Origin: Anaerotruncus colihominis | GTDB taxonomy: Bacteria; Bacillota; Clostridia; Oscillospirales; Ruminococcaceae | Assembly: GCA_025146135.1 (NCBI GenBank) | Contig: CP102255.1 | Span: 124,001-188,000 of the forward strand | DNA length: 64,000 nt | Reading direction: 5' to 3' | Shown: one piece after another, positions 52,883 through 61,462 of the stretch | How positions within the stretch are numbered: position 1 is the stretch's first letter | Layout: every line of letters begins with the position of its first letter | Notes under the pieces: model-generated | Told to the model about the DNA's origin: nothing | Databases searched by the model: none | What the model saw: the letters and a program-made list of their open reading frames with translations, nothing else | Translations under genes and position numbers: made by a program

Positions 52883-53110
52883 TTATTCTCTCACCAACTC
52901 CATGATGTCTCCTACATCACAGTCGAGGGCGCAACAGATTTTGCAAAGGATCTCGGTATTGGTGTTTCCGCCGTGACCGAGCTTTGCAAGAGAGGTTGCG
53001 CTGATTTCAGCCAGTTCGCAGAGGCTTTTTTTCTTGATTCCCTTATCAATCAGCAGTTTGAACAACTTATTGTAGCTGAAACGTCCTTTTTTACCGATAT
53101 TGGTTTCCAT
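52883..53110 (-). CDS. XRE-family regulator of the DruA/Dpt-like operon
   Basis: Encodes 75 aa from ATG 53110 (METNIGKKGRFSYNKLFKLL) after AAGGGG. Helix-turn-helix: KKKSLCELAEISATSLAKLG, NTEILCKICCALDCDVGDIM, ELVRE. It is the first gene of the operon, 22 bp before the fusion gene, and a close relative of the regulator at 22617-22832. Likely represses the operon until infection or entry. Confidence 0.82.
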   Translation of the reverse strand: METNIGKKGRFSYNKLFKLLIDKGIKKKSLCELAEISATSLAKLGHGGNTNTEILCKICCALDCDVGDIMELVRE

Positions 53111-53382
53111 TACACTACCCCTTGTCATTTACGAAATCGATAGCAGATACAATTTGGGAGATTATTGGCCAGCGCCCCTAATCGCCCGAAAATTGATGCC
53201 TCGGGCTGAAAACGAGAATATTTTATCGCAAAATTACGCTTTCGTCTATATTTTTTTGCTTTCGCCAAAATATTTTGCCGAAGTCTTAATTAGAAGTTTA
53301 ATTGTCTCTTCGATTGTTGATATTCTTATCCGTACTGCTCAGAACATAAAGCCATTATCTAATATCTGCATAACGGCCTCCT

Positions 53383-53628
53383 TCAATGGTCAGAAGCTTC
53401 AGGACTTTCGGCAGAACATTCTTTTTTCTTTCGATACTTCTCGGAAAAACCGATATATTTCCCGCTTTTGATCCTGGCGTCATCAGGCTTTTGAGCATCT
53501 TTTGGAATCGCCCAGCTTCGTCCAAGGCGCTCTGCTCCGGAGATACGGCCAGAGGCACACAGAATCTGAACCCGGCGGGAACTAATCCCCCATTTTGCAG
53601 CCGCATCAGAAATGGTCATGTAATCCAT
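53383..53628 (-). CDS. Small HTH protein (excisionase/MerR-like)
   Basis: Encodes 81 aa from ATG 53628 (MDYMTISDAAAKWGISSRRV) with AGGAGGGCC upstream. The opening 55 residues (QILCASGRISGAERLGRSWA, IPKDAQKPDDAR) form a HTH_17-type DNA-binding domain found in small regulators next to abortive infection or Fic-type genes. The C-terminus is Lys-rich. No partner gene is adjacent; 254 bp of AT-rich DNA without features separate it from the XRE gene. Confidence 0.65.
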   Translation of the reverse strand: MDYMTISDAAAKWGISSRRVQILCASGRISGAERLGRSWAIPKDAQKPDDARIKSGKYIGFSEKYRKKKECSAESPEASDH

Positions 53629-53795
53629 CTGGGCCCTCCTAATCGACAATACTGCAAATTCCTCTTAATTCTGATAATACACGATTTGGCGAATATTATC
53701 AACATAAATCTACACTTTTAGCCTGTCGTGCCCCGGATCCTTCGTGTTATGTGGCGCGACCCATCATATATAGAAAATATGTAAGTTTACTATCG

Positions 53796-53824
53796 TTGTG
53801 AAACTGAATTTGTTCCAGTATAAT
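53796..53824 (+). promoter_or_regulatory. Promoter of the esterase gene
   Basis: TTGTGA (53796-53801), 17-bp spacer, TATAAT (53819-53824). Confidence 0.6.
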
Positions 53825-53873
53825 AAAATTAAAGTAAATGGTGAGGATTTTCACAGAGAGCAGGTGTCGCAAA

Positions 53874-54548
53874 ATGATTGCCCCTACCATGGAAAAGAAA
53901 ACCGCATCCGTCTTTCCCGCTACTTTTCCTGGTGCCCCGGTGATTTACCTGAATACTTACTCTAATGAGGGGCAGAAGGTATATGAGACTGCACAGGCGG
54001 TTGGCTGTCCCACCTTTTCCTTGGTGACCATCAGCAATCTGGACTGGAACCACGACATGGCCCCGTGGAACAGCCCGGCGGCGTTCAAGAACGGGGAGCC
54101 CTTTACCGGCGGGGCGGATGATTACCTGCGTCTACTGGTGGAGGAGATCATACCCAGGGCAGAAAAAGACTTGGCCAGTCCTCCGGCATGGCGGGGGATC
54201 GCTGGGTACTCGCTGGCCGGGCTATTCGCTCTGTACGCCATCTATCGGACGGATGTGTTCTCCAGGGTAGGGTGCATGTCCGGTTCTCTGTGGTTTCCTG
54301 GTTTCAAGGAGTACATTTTCTCCCACGAGCCGAAGCGCCGACCGGAGTGCATCTACTTCTCTCTGGGTGACAAGGAGGCTAAGACCCGCAATCCGGTTCT
54401 GAAAACAGTTCAGGAAAATACAGAGGAGATCCAGGCTTTTTACCGGAGCAAGGGCATCGACACGGTGTTCCAGATGAATCCCGGAAACCACTTCGTCCAG
54501 GGGATCGAACGGACCATTGCGGGCATTCAGTGGCTGTTGAGCAGATAG
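53874..54548 (+). CDS. Alpha/beta-hydrolase fold esterase
   Basis: Encodes 224 aa from ATG 53874 (MIAPTMEKKTASVFPATF), after GCAGGTG; ATG 53838 lies too near the promoter. The fold is that of putative esterases (siderophore or S-formylglutathione type): VIYLNTYSN, GYSLAGLFALYAIY with the catalytic Ser (GxSxxG), MSGSLWFPGFKEY and a C-terminal NPGNHFVQGIERTI with His. A frameshifted copy is at 61755-62330. Cargo of element II; substrate unknown. Confidence 0.8.
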   Translation: MIAPTMEKKTASVFPATFPGAPVIYLNTYSNEGQKVYETAQAVGCPTFSLVTISNLDWNHDMAPWNSPAAFKNGEPFTGGADDYLRLLVEEIIPRAEKDLASPPAWRGIAGYSLAGLFALYAIYRTDVFSRVGCMSGSLWFPGFKEYIFSHEPKRRPECIYFSLGDKEAKTRNPVLKTVQENTEEIQAFYRSKGIDTVFQMNPGNHFVQGIERTIAGIQWLLSR

Positions 54549-54619
54549 TGGATGGTCCTCGGCCCTTATTCTTTGAATAGGTATGTGAAAAACTGATACG
54601 CCTACCGCTGAGAAAAGAC

Positions 54620-54648
54620 TTGCTTAACACCCCCGGCAGAGGTACAAT
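54620..54648 (+). promoter_or_regulatory. Promoter conserved between elements I and II
   Basis: TTGCTT, 17-bp spacer, TACAAT, as at 26434-26462. Here it precedes the small Cys-motif gene at 54782. Confidence 0.6.
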
Positions 54649-54781
54649 ATCCCAAACAACAGAAAGGATTGAAATGATGGGCTATCACCGTTTTTCTTCT
54701 TGGCAGATAGGCTGCCTGTAAGAGAGCATGTTTCCTTGACGACTCTTGCAGGCGGCCCGAACTGTCAAGGAGTGAGCACAA

Positions 54782-55030
54782 TTGAACAGAGACCGCAGTT
54801 ACTATCGCAAACAGCGCATGCGTACGATCCACCGCAAGGAAACGATCCTCCGCCAGCTTGGAGGAGAAGAGTACGTCCTTGCGTGGGAACACGGTGCCGC
54901 CGGACGGCTGTCCAAGGGGAAGATCCACTGCTCCTGCTGGATGTGCCGCAGGAAGTCGTATGACGATCCACAGATTCGGGATAAGCGAGCGGCTATGGAT
55001 GCAGCCCAGCAACTGCTGGAAATCGAGTAA
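54782..55030 (+). CDS. Small CxCxxC protein of mobile elements
   Basis: Encodes 82 aa. TTG 54782 follows AAGGAG by about 10 nt. Basic N-terminus (MNRDRSYYRKQRMRTIHRKE) and a C-terminal motif IHCSCWMCRRKSYDDPQIRD, KRAAMDAAQQLL. The Cys triplet could bind metal. No known function. Its end is repeated after the esterase pseudogene at about 62230-62330, so the esterase-Cys pair travelled together. Confidence 0.65.
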   Translation: MNRDRSYYRKQRMRTIHRKETILRQLGGEEYVLAWEHGAAGRLSKGKIHCSCWMCRRKSYDDPQIRDKRAAMDAAQQLLEIE

Positions 55031-55042
55031 CTTCTCTCACGA

Positions 55043-55102
55043 AAAAACGCTTCCCGGACGGGGCTGGCAGACACCTGCCGCCCCTGGTCAGGAAGCGTTT
55101 TT
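55043..55102 (+). other. Conserved long hairpin B at the element end
   Basis: Outer stem AAAAACGCTTCC/GGAAGCGTTTTT and inner GGGGCTGGCAG/CTGCCGCCCC. Counterpart of hairpin A with compensating base changes. It may terminate the small gene upstream. Confidence 0.65.
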
Positions 55103-55122
55103 GACCCCATATTTGACCACAG
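55101..55122 (+). other. Paired TTTGACC repeats near attR
   Basis: Identical to 26791-26812 (22 nt) and close to 26542-26563. Two TTTGACC-type repeats 12 bp apart; possible arm sites of the integrase. Confidence 0.5.
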
Positions 55123-55235
55123 TCAGGACCGGAACACGTGGAAACAGCGGATTTAAGAGCGTCAAAAAATATCTGATACCGATCAGAAAGTGCCGGAAAG
55201 CACTACAAATCACCATAAAAAATTTGGTTCAAGCG

Positions 55236-55280
55236 TTTGGGTCCAAGATGCCGCGGGTTCGAATCCTGTCACCTCGACCA
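55236..55280 (+). other. attR: 3' half of tRNA-Pro at the right island junction
   Basis: Matches 8131-8175 (44 of 45; last 38 exact) and ends in ACCA. Only the 3' half is present, so it is not a working tRNA. It marks the right border of the 47 kb island. Confidence 0.85.
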
Positions 55281-55298
55281 AAAAACAAACTCACTTTG

Positions 55299-55334
55299 GA
55301 TACCATCGGCAGAAATGCCGATGGTATCGGGCTT
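55299..55334 (+). terminator. Probable original terminator of the tRNA-Pro gene
   Basis: Thirteen-bp stem GATACCATCGGCA/TGCCGATGGTATC, loop GAAA, then GGGCTTTT. It is directly outside attR, where the tRNA terminator lay before integration. Confidence 0.8.
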
Positions 55335-55643
55335 TTCAAAGAATTTTTCCCTTCAAAATTCAAAGGTAAAACAAAAGATCTAAACAGGAGTTTTATACAG
55401 GCCGAAGGGATTAAAACCCCAAAAACCCCTCAAAACCTATACCCTCCTTTTTGAACAGGAGATTTCAAGAAGGACGCTAAGTTTTTTATTCAACAAAAAT
55501 CAGAGTGTCCAAGGTGCCGCTCTCCCAGCCAACGCAGGCTGATAGGCAGGCTGGCGTCTTTTTCGCGCTCAAAAAGGCGCTAAGCTAAGGTAGAACCCTA
55601 TAAGGAAGTAAATAAATTTTCGGTGAAACCGGTGTGGCAGAGA
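55335..55643. other. Noncoding stretch outside the island
   Basis: AT-rich with short inverted sequences. No gene recognised; the plus-strand frame running through 54858-55454 crosses attR and two hairpins and is not real. Confidence 0.4.
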
Positions 55644-57224
55644 TTACGCCGGTGTTTTTGTATCTGTCAGTAGTTTAGGTTTCGCAAGCGGAATCCGAAT
55701 TTTCCCCACATAGATGAAGCAGACTTCAATCGTGACATGCTTTTTCCCGCCGATTTTCTCCGGGCTGTGAAGCACCATCTTTTTAATCAGTTCATTTACC
55801 ATAGCAGCTTCAAGCTCCTGGAAGTTGGAATACCTGGCGGCAAGCTGTTCCATTAACCCCCTGCTTTGTCTTGTGATCTTCCGCGCACTTACGGAGAAGC
55901 TGGATGCAGACGTTCTCTGAGATGCGTCCCATAACTTTTTCTCCAGATGTTCCCGGACGCCCTGGGCCCGCATTAGGCAGAAATCCCGGATGGTATCCAC
56001 TCTAAAAAGAAAATCCTCGTAGGAGCAGAAAGCCGTGGCGTCACGCTCCACATAAGGAGCGATCATGGTACAAGCCTTAGTCACGAAGTCTTTAAAATAG
56101 CCGTTTTCAAAATACCCGGAGATCAACTGATCAAAATATGCGCGATACTTGGCAAAATATGTGCTGTTTTTGATCAGATTATGGTACAGAGGCCGATTCA
56201 ACATCACTTCGCCCTCGGTGGGGGTGTGGATGGGGTAGTTGACATAGAGCGTGGCGTTGTTGATGGGATCAGGCATACCGAGAGAGTAAGTGGCAAAAGC
56301 CAGATTATAGTCCCGTGGGAGGATTTGGAGAAGCCCATTTTCCTCATACAAGAAATAAGTATGCACTATGCGGCCCAGATAGCTGTCCATGTTCACCACA
56401 AATACCTGTACGGTATAATAACGAAGCACCTCATCCACATAGATGGCAGTCTCCAGATCCTCGCCTGTGGAAAGGACTTTTAGGGCGGAGATCAGGCGTC
56501 TTTTGTCGGCGTTGGAGAGGTCAAACTTGCCGTTTCGGAAAATATTATGATAATTTTCAAACGCATCGTCCGTGTAGCGCAGAGCTACATCAGCATTTTC
56601 TGCATTAAGGGATGAATAATCTAGCTTGTAGAGCCGACCGTAATCACGGCCAAAATTTTTCCGGGCAAAGGCTTCCTCCGGTTCTTCAATGGCAAGAAAC
56701 AGACCTCAGTCCTCTCCATTCACACGCACATCCACATAGCTGCATAACGGTGTGGGTACGCCCATATATGCCATCATGTCATAGACGATCCATGTTTTCA
56801 TATAGCTATTGTCCCGAAAGGAGGCGTCCAGCGAAAACTTATCCAAACCGTAATAACTGCCGGCGGCGTAGTGATCAAACTCCACCTTCAGACTGTAACG
56901 GTCATGGCCGTACTTCTCCGTAAGACGGCGGGAGTTGTTGCCCTTTGCCCGGATGCCCACGTGGTCAAATCATTCCCTGACAATCATGATGGTACAGGTG
57001 CTGTACTGCTCCTCCAGCGCGGTGTCCAGAAAAGCCTGCCAGTCGTCGATCAGAATGTCGATGGTGTGGAAGCGGGACTTGTCAAAAAGCCGCGTTTCGT
57101 ATCCGGGTGTGGAGAACGCAGGCGTCGGCCCCAGCGTCTTGCCATTCATAAAAATTAGCGTCAACACCACAGCCAACGCCATCACTGCGGCGCATAGCTT
57201 GTCGATTCCTTCCCTCTTTAACAT
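55644..57224 (-). pseudogene. CotH-family protein kinase-like gene with two in-frame TGA codons
   Basis: One frame of 527 codons starting MLKREGIDKLCAAVMALAVV (signal/anchor helix). TGA interrupts at 56970-56972 (after TCTIMIVRE, before FDHVGIRAKGNN) and at 56706-56708 (after VRVNGED, before GLFLAIEEPEE). CotH hallmarks are present: GIRAKGNNSRRLTEK, YSLKVEFDHY, LPRDYNLAFATYSLGMPD. At the second stop Trp is the likely original residue (TGG to TGA). Neighbouring DUF4956 and VTC genes are broken too, so decay is more likely than recoding. CotH proteins phosphorylate spore-coat or surface proteins. Confidence 0.8.
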
Positions 57225-57235
57225 TTCAGCTCATG

Positions 57236-57885
57236 TAATCGCCGTTATAGGACACCAGTACGGTATTGCTGATACTCCCTAGTACGGCAAGGTCGTTGAT
57301 GAAGCTGGCGTCGGAATCCTTAAGCCCAACTCGTAGTTGAGTTCAATGCTGCCCGGCTGTACGCTCTTACTCTTGAGGGAGAGGCGCTTGACCCGGATTT
57401 GCAGAAAGCTTTGCGCGGTAGTCGATCAGCGCAGTGAAGCGCCAAAATATAGGGTTGGCCAAAGCTGCGGTACTGGGAAAAGATCAGCAGGATCAGCCCA
57501 ATGAACAGACTGCCGAACATGGCCAGAAGGATTAGCCCTGCCGCCAGTACAATGCCTGCGGCAATAGACCAGAACAAAAAGATGATATCACTAGGCTCTT
57601 TGATGGCTGTATGGAAACGCATGATAGACAGAGCACCCACCATGCCAAGGCTCAATACAATATTGGAGGTGACTGCCAGAATCACCAGCGTTGTCACCAT
57701 AGTAAGGCCGATAAGGGTCACACCGAAGGACGCTGAGTACATTACGCCAGCATAGCAGCGCTTATAGACGAAAAGATGTAAAGTCTCACAGCAAAGGCGC
57801 ACGCCATCGCCAGCACCATGTCAAAGACCGGAATGACTGTCACGTTTTCTAAAAAAGCAGATTTGAATATAACCTGAAATGTCAT
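57236..57885 (-). pseudogene. DUF4956 membrane protein, frameshifted
   Basis: Starts at ATG 57885 (MTFQVIFKSAFLENVTVIPV). The match shifts frame near 57770 and continues as YKRCYAGVMYSASFGVTLIG, LGMVGALSIMRFHTAIKEPS, FLFWSIAAGIVLAAGL. It shifts again near 57410 before IELNYELGLKDSDASFINDL and VLVSYNGDYMS, stop at 57236. Four or so membrane helices. The family goes with VTC and CotH genes. Confidence 0.78.
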
Positions 57886-57897
57886 CCTGTCTTGCTC

Positions 57898-58265
57898 CTA
57901 ATCATAGCGCCGGCAGACGGCATATTTGGAATAAGCCCCGGCCTTTCGGCTGCTGACCTGAACCGCCATGCGAACCAGATCCGGCAAGAAGTCATCATAT
58001 TTGATCTCCACCACAGTCGAGCCTTCGGATACCGGTGCATAACAACGCCGGGGGCAAGGAAATCCAGAGAGCGCAGGCCGCTGTGAAGATTTCTGCCCAG
58101 CGTGAGCCGCACATTTCCGGAAGAATAGAGAAAGGCTTCCCGGTCATAGGTCACAATGGTTTTGGGGGAGAGACACTGCCCTTTTATTTTGCTGTATAGC
58201 TCTTGCAGCAGGGGATCTTCGCTTTGCAGCAGAAAAGTAATTTTTCCCTGCAAAAGCCGCTTCAC
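57898..58265 (-). pseudogene. VTC-domain polyphosphate polymerase, truncated and frameshifted
   Basis: Reads KGQCLSPKTIVTYDREAFLY, VRLTLGRNLHSGLRSLDF, then after a frame change near 58035 SEGSTVVEIKYDDFLPDLVR, MAVQVSSRKAGAYSKYAVCR, RYD and TAG at 57898-57900. These are the C-terminal motifs of VTC polyphosphate polymerases (VEIKYD, SKYAxCRRY). The N-terminal part is missing and replaced by a piece of another gene. It once headed the VTC-DUF4956-CotH operon. Confidence 0.75.
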
Positions 58266-58295
58266 CTGCTATGACTGTACTAAGGACCCTGTGAG

Positions 58296-58556
58296 AATTA
58301 TAGCCTCGATTTGCGAAAGAATCGTTTCTGCGTGAAGGAGAAACGATATATTGCGATTATCCGGGACGACTTGGCCAAGCTGAAAGTGGATCTGCATTTT
58401 CTGGACAACGCTCTGAAAACGGTTCTGGCGAAATACCGGAATTATTTCCAGAAACGGTTTGTGGAGGGCCTCTCCATTCGCAGGTACGCCGCTGCCACCA
58501 GCTCAATCGAGGCAGCGTGGGGACTGCCTGCAAAGGAAATTCTTCACCGCCCGTGC
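58296..58556 (+). pseudogene. Fragment of the sigma-like mobile-element protein
   Basis: The frame reads YSLDLRKNRFCVKEKRYIAI, LAKLKVDLHFLDNALKTVLA, FQKRFVEGLSIRRYAAATSS, which follows the C-terminal half of the protein at 10893-11600. Start and end are missing. It lies where the VTC gene was cut, so it came with an insertion or rearrangement. Confidence 0.7.
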
Positions 58557-58571
58557 CTATACATCTCCTGA

Positions 58572-58873
58572 TAGCTTTGATAATCTATCTGTGTCGATGC
58601 AGCAATAAGGCCAGCATGTCAAGCTTCTCCAATCAACGCGATTGTCCTCTCAGAACCGCCTCCCATTAAATTTCGGTTTTCTTCAAGTTTACGCTTCTCA
58701 AGTGTAAATTTGCGTTTGAGTGTACTTCTTTCATCTTCTAGTCTCAAAGCATCTTCGCTAATGGCCCAAAAAAATAAGGAATTAAACGGTAACAAAATCA
58801 ATCTACCTTCGGCTTTTCGGGATTGAAAGCCCCCTTATATCTCTTAAGGCGATTCTTTTAAGCGCAGGGGGCG
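58572..58873. other. Short region without a clear gene
   Basis: A 60-codon minus frame (RLEDERSTLKRKFTLEKRKL, EENRNLMGGGSERTIALIG) could be the end of a lost gene but I cannot place it. Nothing else is recognised. Confidence 0.35.
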
Positions 58874-59446
58874 TCAGCACCGGACAGTTTTCTTGATTGT
58901 AATTTCCATCATTTCTTCTACCTCCTCCACCGGCCGCCAAGCCTGTCCAAATTTAACGTCCCGGAACAAGGCCGCTAATCCGGTAATCTGTTTGAGACGC
59001 AGGATCTCGTCCTTATCCATACCCAGATATTTAGAAATCCAGTTGTCGGAACGCCCCAGCTCATGCAGCTCCTTGATGATATTGCTCATAAGATCCACGT
59101 CATGAGAACCCCTGGCGCGGTTATGCCGAATAGTACTTGCCATACGGTTCGACAGAGGCTTGTCGATCACCGAAACCGGCAGCATACCATGTTCCCGCTC
59201 GTAGATGTCATGATGCTCTTTCATCACGCGCCAGCGATGGAAACCGTCTACTATAACGTACAAATCCTGGCTTTTGGCGTAGTAGCAGACGACAGGTTGT
59301 GTATATCCATCCTCTAAAATGCTGCGGTAGAGCAGCCGCATCTCCGGCGGCGCCACCTTATTTGGGTTATATGTATTTGGCTTTACTTTTTCAAAAGGCA
59401 CAGCGATTACATGGTATACCGGGCTGACATATTCGCTATTTGTCAA
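58874..59446 (-). CDS. ibrB: IbrB-like ParB-domain protein
   Basis: Encodes 190 aa if started at TTG 59446 (L-T-N-S-E-Y-V-S-P-V), 7 nt from CGGAGGG; the frame is open to 59485 but that part overlaps ibrA. A ParB/Srx-like nuclease-fold domain covers most of it: FEKVKPNTYNPNKVAPPEMR, VIVDGFHRWRVMKEH (GxHR-like, about residue 68), TIRHNRARGSHDVDLMSNII, with a C-terminal HTH (DNWISKYLGMDKDEILRLKQ). IbrB acts with IbrA; in E. coli they change expression of prophage-linked genes. Overlaps the ibrA stop, so the two are coupled. Confidence 0.82.
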   Translation of the reverse strand: MTNSEYVSPVYHVIAVPFEKVKPNTYNPNKVAPPEMRLLYRSILEDGYTQPVVCYYAKSQDLYVIVDGFHRWRVMKEHHDIYEREHGMLPVSVIDKPLSNRMASTIRHNRARGSHDVDLMSNIIKELHELGRSDNWISKYLGMDKDEILRLKQITGLAALFRDVKFGQAWRPVEEVEEMMEITIKKTVRC

Positions 59447-60755
59447 GCAGCATCCCTCCGTATTTTTTCTTGATAACTTCGACACGCTTTAGTTCCTGCC
59501 TGGTCAGGCCAAAGCCCATAAACCGGCAGGTATGATCATTTTTCAAAATGCAATAGCACATCCGCTTCCAGCTGGGGATGTCCTTGGTGCTCTTAATGTC
59601 GTCAGTATGATCAGGAATTTTACCGATGAAAACCACACGGGATTTTTTGTCCAGGGTATAGTTGGAAACACCATTGCGCCGGATCTGATATCCTTTTTCC
59701 TCCAGTTCCTGAATGGCCTGTTCCGGCAGCCCGCCGCCGGTTTCATGCCAAAATTGGATGGAGGTCTTAAATTTTTTTACATAGTTGTTCTGCAGGCGTT
59801 TGGGCAACGTATCCAAAAGAAATTTGGTATAGGACTGCCAGGTGTGGCCCTCCGGCAGGGTGATGCTCCGGTAGCCCATTGCTTTCGTTCGTCCATAGAT
59901 GGCGCCGAAGTTCGCGCCCCGCACTCGACCCACAAGTCTTACCCAAATCTCCGGATCGATGATCCGGTACAGGTTCAGCGCGTCCTTAGAGTAGTCGTTA
60001 AAAGGCGATGCCACACGCATCTGATCAATTTTCAGCCCAGCTTTATAATACAAATCATACAGTTCGTTATAATCGTACCCAAAACGGCAGTTAGCCACCC
60101 ACACATCGCTGTTCGACCAATCGTATAGGGGGGAGGCGCACCAAACATCCTTAAACCGCTTGGAGATCCAGCACGCACCTTTGTAGCCATATTTCATATT
60201 CACAAAACCGCTGTACCGCTGCAGGGACTCGACCGCCCGCATTCCCAACAGGCACACTGTTTTGCCGCGGCCGTGTTCATCGCGATAAAACCGGCCGAAC
60301 TGTTTTGCCAGATCCTCCTGGTGCATCCGATAATGATAATAGCGAAATGGTTTTTCCAAGCTGATGACATAAGGGTAAACCGGCATAGGACGCACCCAAA
60401 GTTCAGGTTTACGGTCATCCCAAGGATACCAGTACATCTCATAGCTGGAGAGTGCCGTTCGGGTAGCCATAGGAAGGCAAATCCAGTATGGTTCAATTTC
60501 AGGCAGCAGGCGTTGGAAAGTACGGGTTATATATTCGGTTGTCACCGTATACTGGGCTTCAAAGTCTTGATGGAACACGCCGATCACCCGGTCCGGATAG
60601 TGGGCACGCTTGTAATCTATCAGGAGATTTAAGAGCAGGCCGCTGTCTTTCCCGCCGCTGAAAGAAACATAGATGTTCTCAAACTCCTGAAAGAGAAATT
60701 CAAAACGCTCCTGCAGCGCTTCGTATACATTTTGTTGTAGGTATTCCCGCTGCAT
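59436..60755 (-). CDS. ibrA: IbrA-like phosphoadenosine phosphosulfate reductase-family protein (DUF3440)
   Basis: Encodes 439 aa from ATG 60755 (MQREYLQQNVYEALQERFEF), just after GGAGGAAAGG. The PP-loop is YVSFSGGKDSGLLLNLLID (about 30-48). Next come WICLPMATRTALSSYEMYWY, the family mark LGMRAVESLQRYSGF, and a DUF3440 C-terminal part (PLYDWSNSDVWVANCRFGYD). PP-loop ATPases of this type adenylate a substrate, often with sulfur. DndC of phosphorothioation is a distant relative. Intact among pseudogenes; role unknown in this organism. Confidence 0.87.
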   Translation of the reverse strand: MQREYLQQNVYEALQERFEFLFQEFENIYVSFSGGKDSGLLLNLLIDYKRAHYPDRVIGVFHQDFEAQYTVTTEYITRTFQRLLPEIEPYWICLPMATRTALSSYEMYWYPWDDRKPELWVRPMPVYPYVISLEKPFRYYHYRMHQEDLAKQFGRFYRDEHGRGKTVCLLGMRAVESLQRYSGFVNMKYGYKGACWISKRFKDVWCASPLYDWSNSDVWVANCRFGYDYNELYDLYYKAGLKIDQMRVASPFNDYSKDALNLYRIIDPEIWVRLVGRVRGANFGAIYGRTKAMGYRSITLPEGHTWQSYTKFLLDTLPKRLQNNYVKKFKTSIQFWHETGGGLPEQAIQELEEKGYQIRRNGVSNYTLDKKSRVVFIGKIPDHTDDIKSTKDIPSWKRMCYCILKNDHTCRFMGFGLTRQELKRVEVIKKKYGGMLLDK

Positions 60756-60853
60756 CCTTTCCTCCACCTCGTCGTTTTGATTCGCCGGTTCCAGCGTATC
60801 ATCTATTATAGCATGCTTTTTCTGGTTGACAATCCTGAATTTCTATGAGAACA

Positions 60854-61455
60854 TCATGCTCCCATATGTCGCGCATTTTCGCTCTGCCGCAAACGGAAGT
60901 TATTTACCATCTGCTTCAAGCTCCCCGCCTGACTGGCCAGATGCTGACTTAGCCGAGAGTTCTGGTCGGCCGCGTCTGTATTGGTTCGAACCCCTGCAGA
61001 TATCTGGCCGACTTCGTGTGTAATATGTGCAATCGCTTCCGTCTGTCTGCCTACTGTCCCGGACGCCTGCCGCAGATGCCCAACAGACCCGCTGGACAAT
61101 GTCCCCACTTCATGCATGGATTTGAGCATCTGGCCCATAAGAAGGCTGCCCTCATGGATGGACTATATAGAATTCTCAATCAGTTCCTTGGATACCCTTA
61201 CCGCCTCATCCGATTTGGCCGCCAAACTGCGAACAACATCTTCAGCCACCACAGAAAAACTCTTTCCCGCGGCGCCTGCATTGTCAGCATCTACCGCTGC
61301 GTTGAGCGCCAAAATATTGGTTTGGAATGCAATGCTATCAATCGTCGCAATAATTTTTCCGATCTCCTGAGAAGACGTGACAACGTTATTCATCACGGCG
61401 TCTACCTGTTCCATCTGCGCATCTGCCAGTCTCGGCCGCGCTGTTGATAGCGTTG
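60854..61455 (-). pseudogene. Methyl-accepting chemotaxis protein, C-terminal fragment with amber stop
   Basis: Minus-strand frame reads MEQVDAVMNNVVTSSQEIGK, IIATIDSIAFQTNILALNAA, VVAEDVVRSLAAKSDEAV: the signalling hairpin of MCPs. A TAG then follows KELIENSI, and the frame goes on with SIHEGSLLMGQMLKSMHEVG to LKQMVNNFRLRQ. The membrane and sensor parts are absent and the 5' side joins a DUF262 fragment, so it is a fusion of broken pieces. Confidence 0.8.
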
Positions 61456-61462
61456 GCGGTCA

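Noticed and set aside
42326..53110. A complete Dnd phosphorothioation system
   Set aside because: No dndA, B, C, D or E gene is in the window; only the Dpt-like restriction part is seen.
54858..55454. 198-codon frame across the right island border
   Set aside because: Runs through a gene in another frame, hairpin B, attR and a terminator.
55644..57224. TGA as selenocysteine or Trp in the CotH gene
   Set aside because: No SECIS-like hairpin noticed, and the adjacent genes of the same operon are frameshifted, so decay is simpler.
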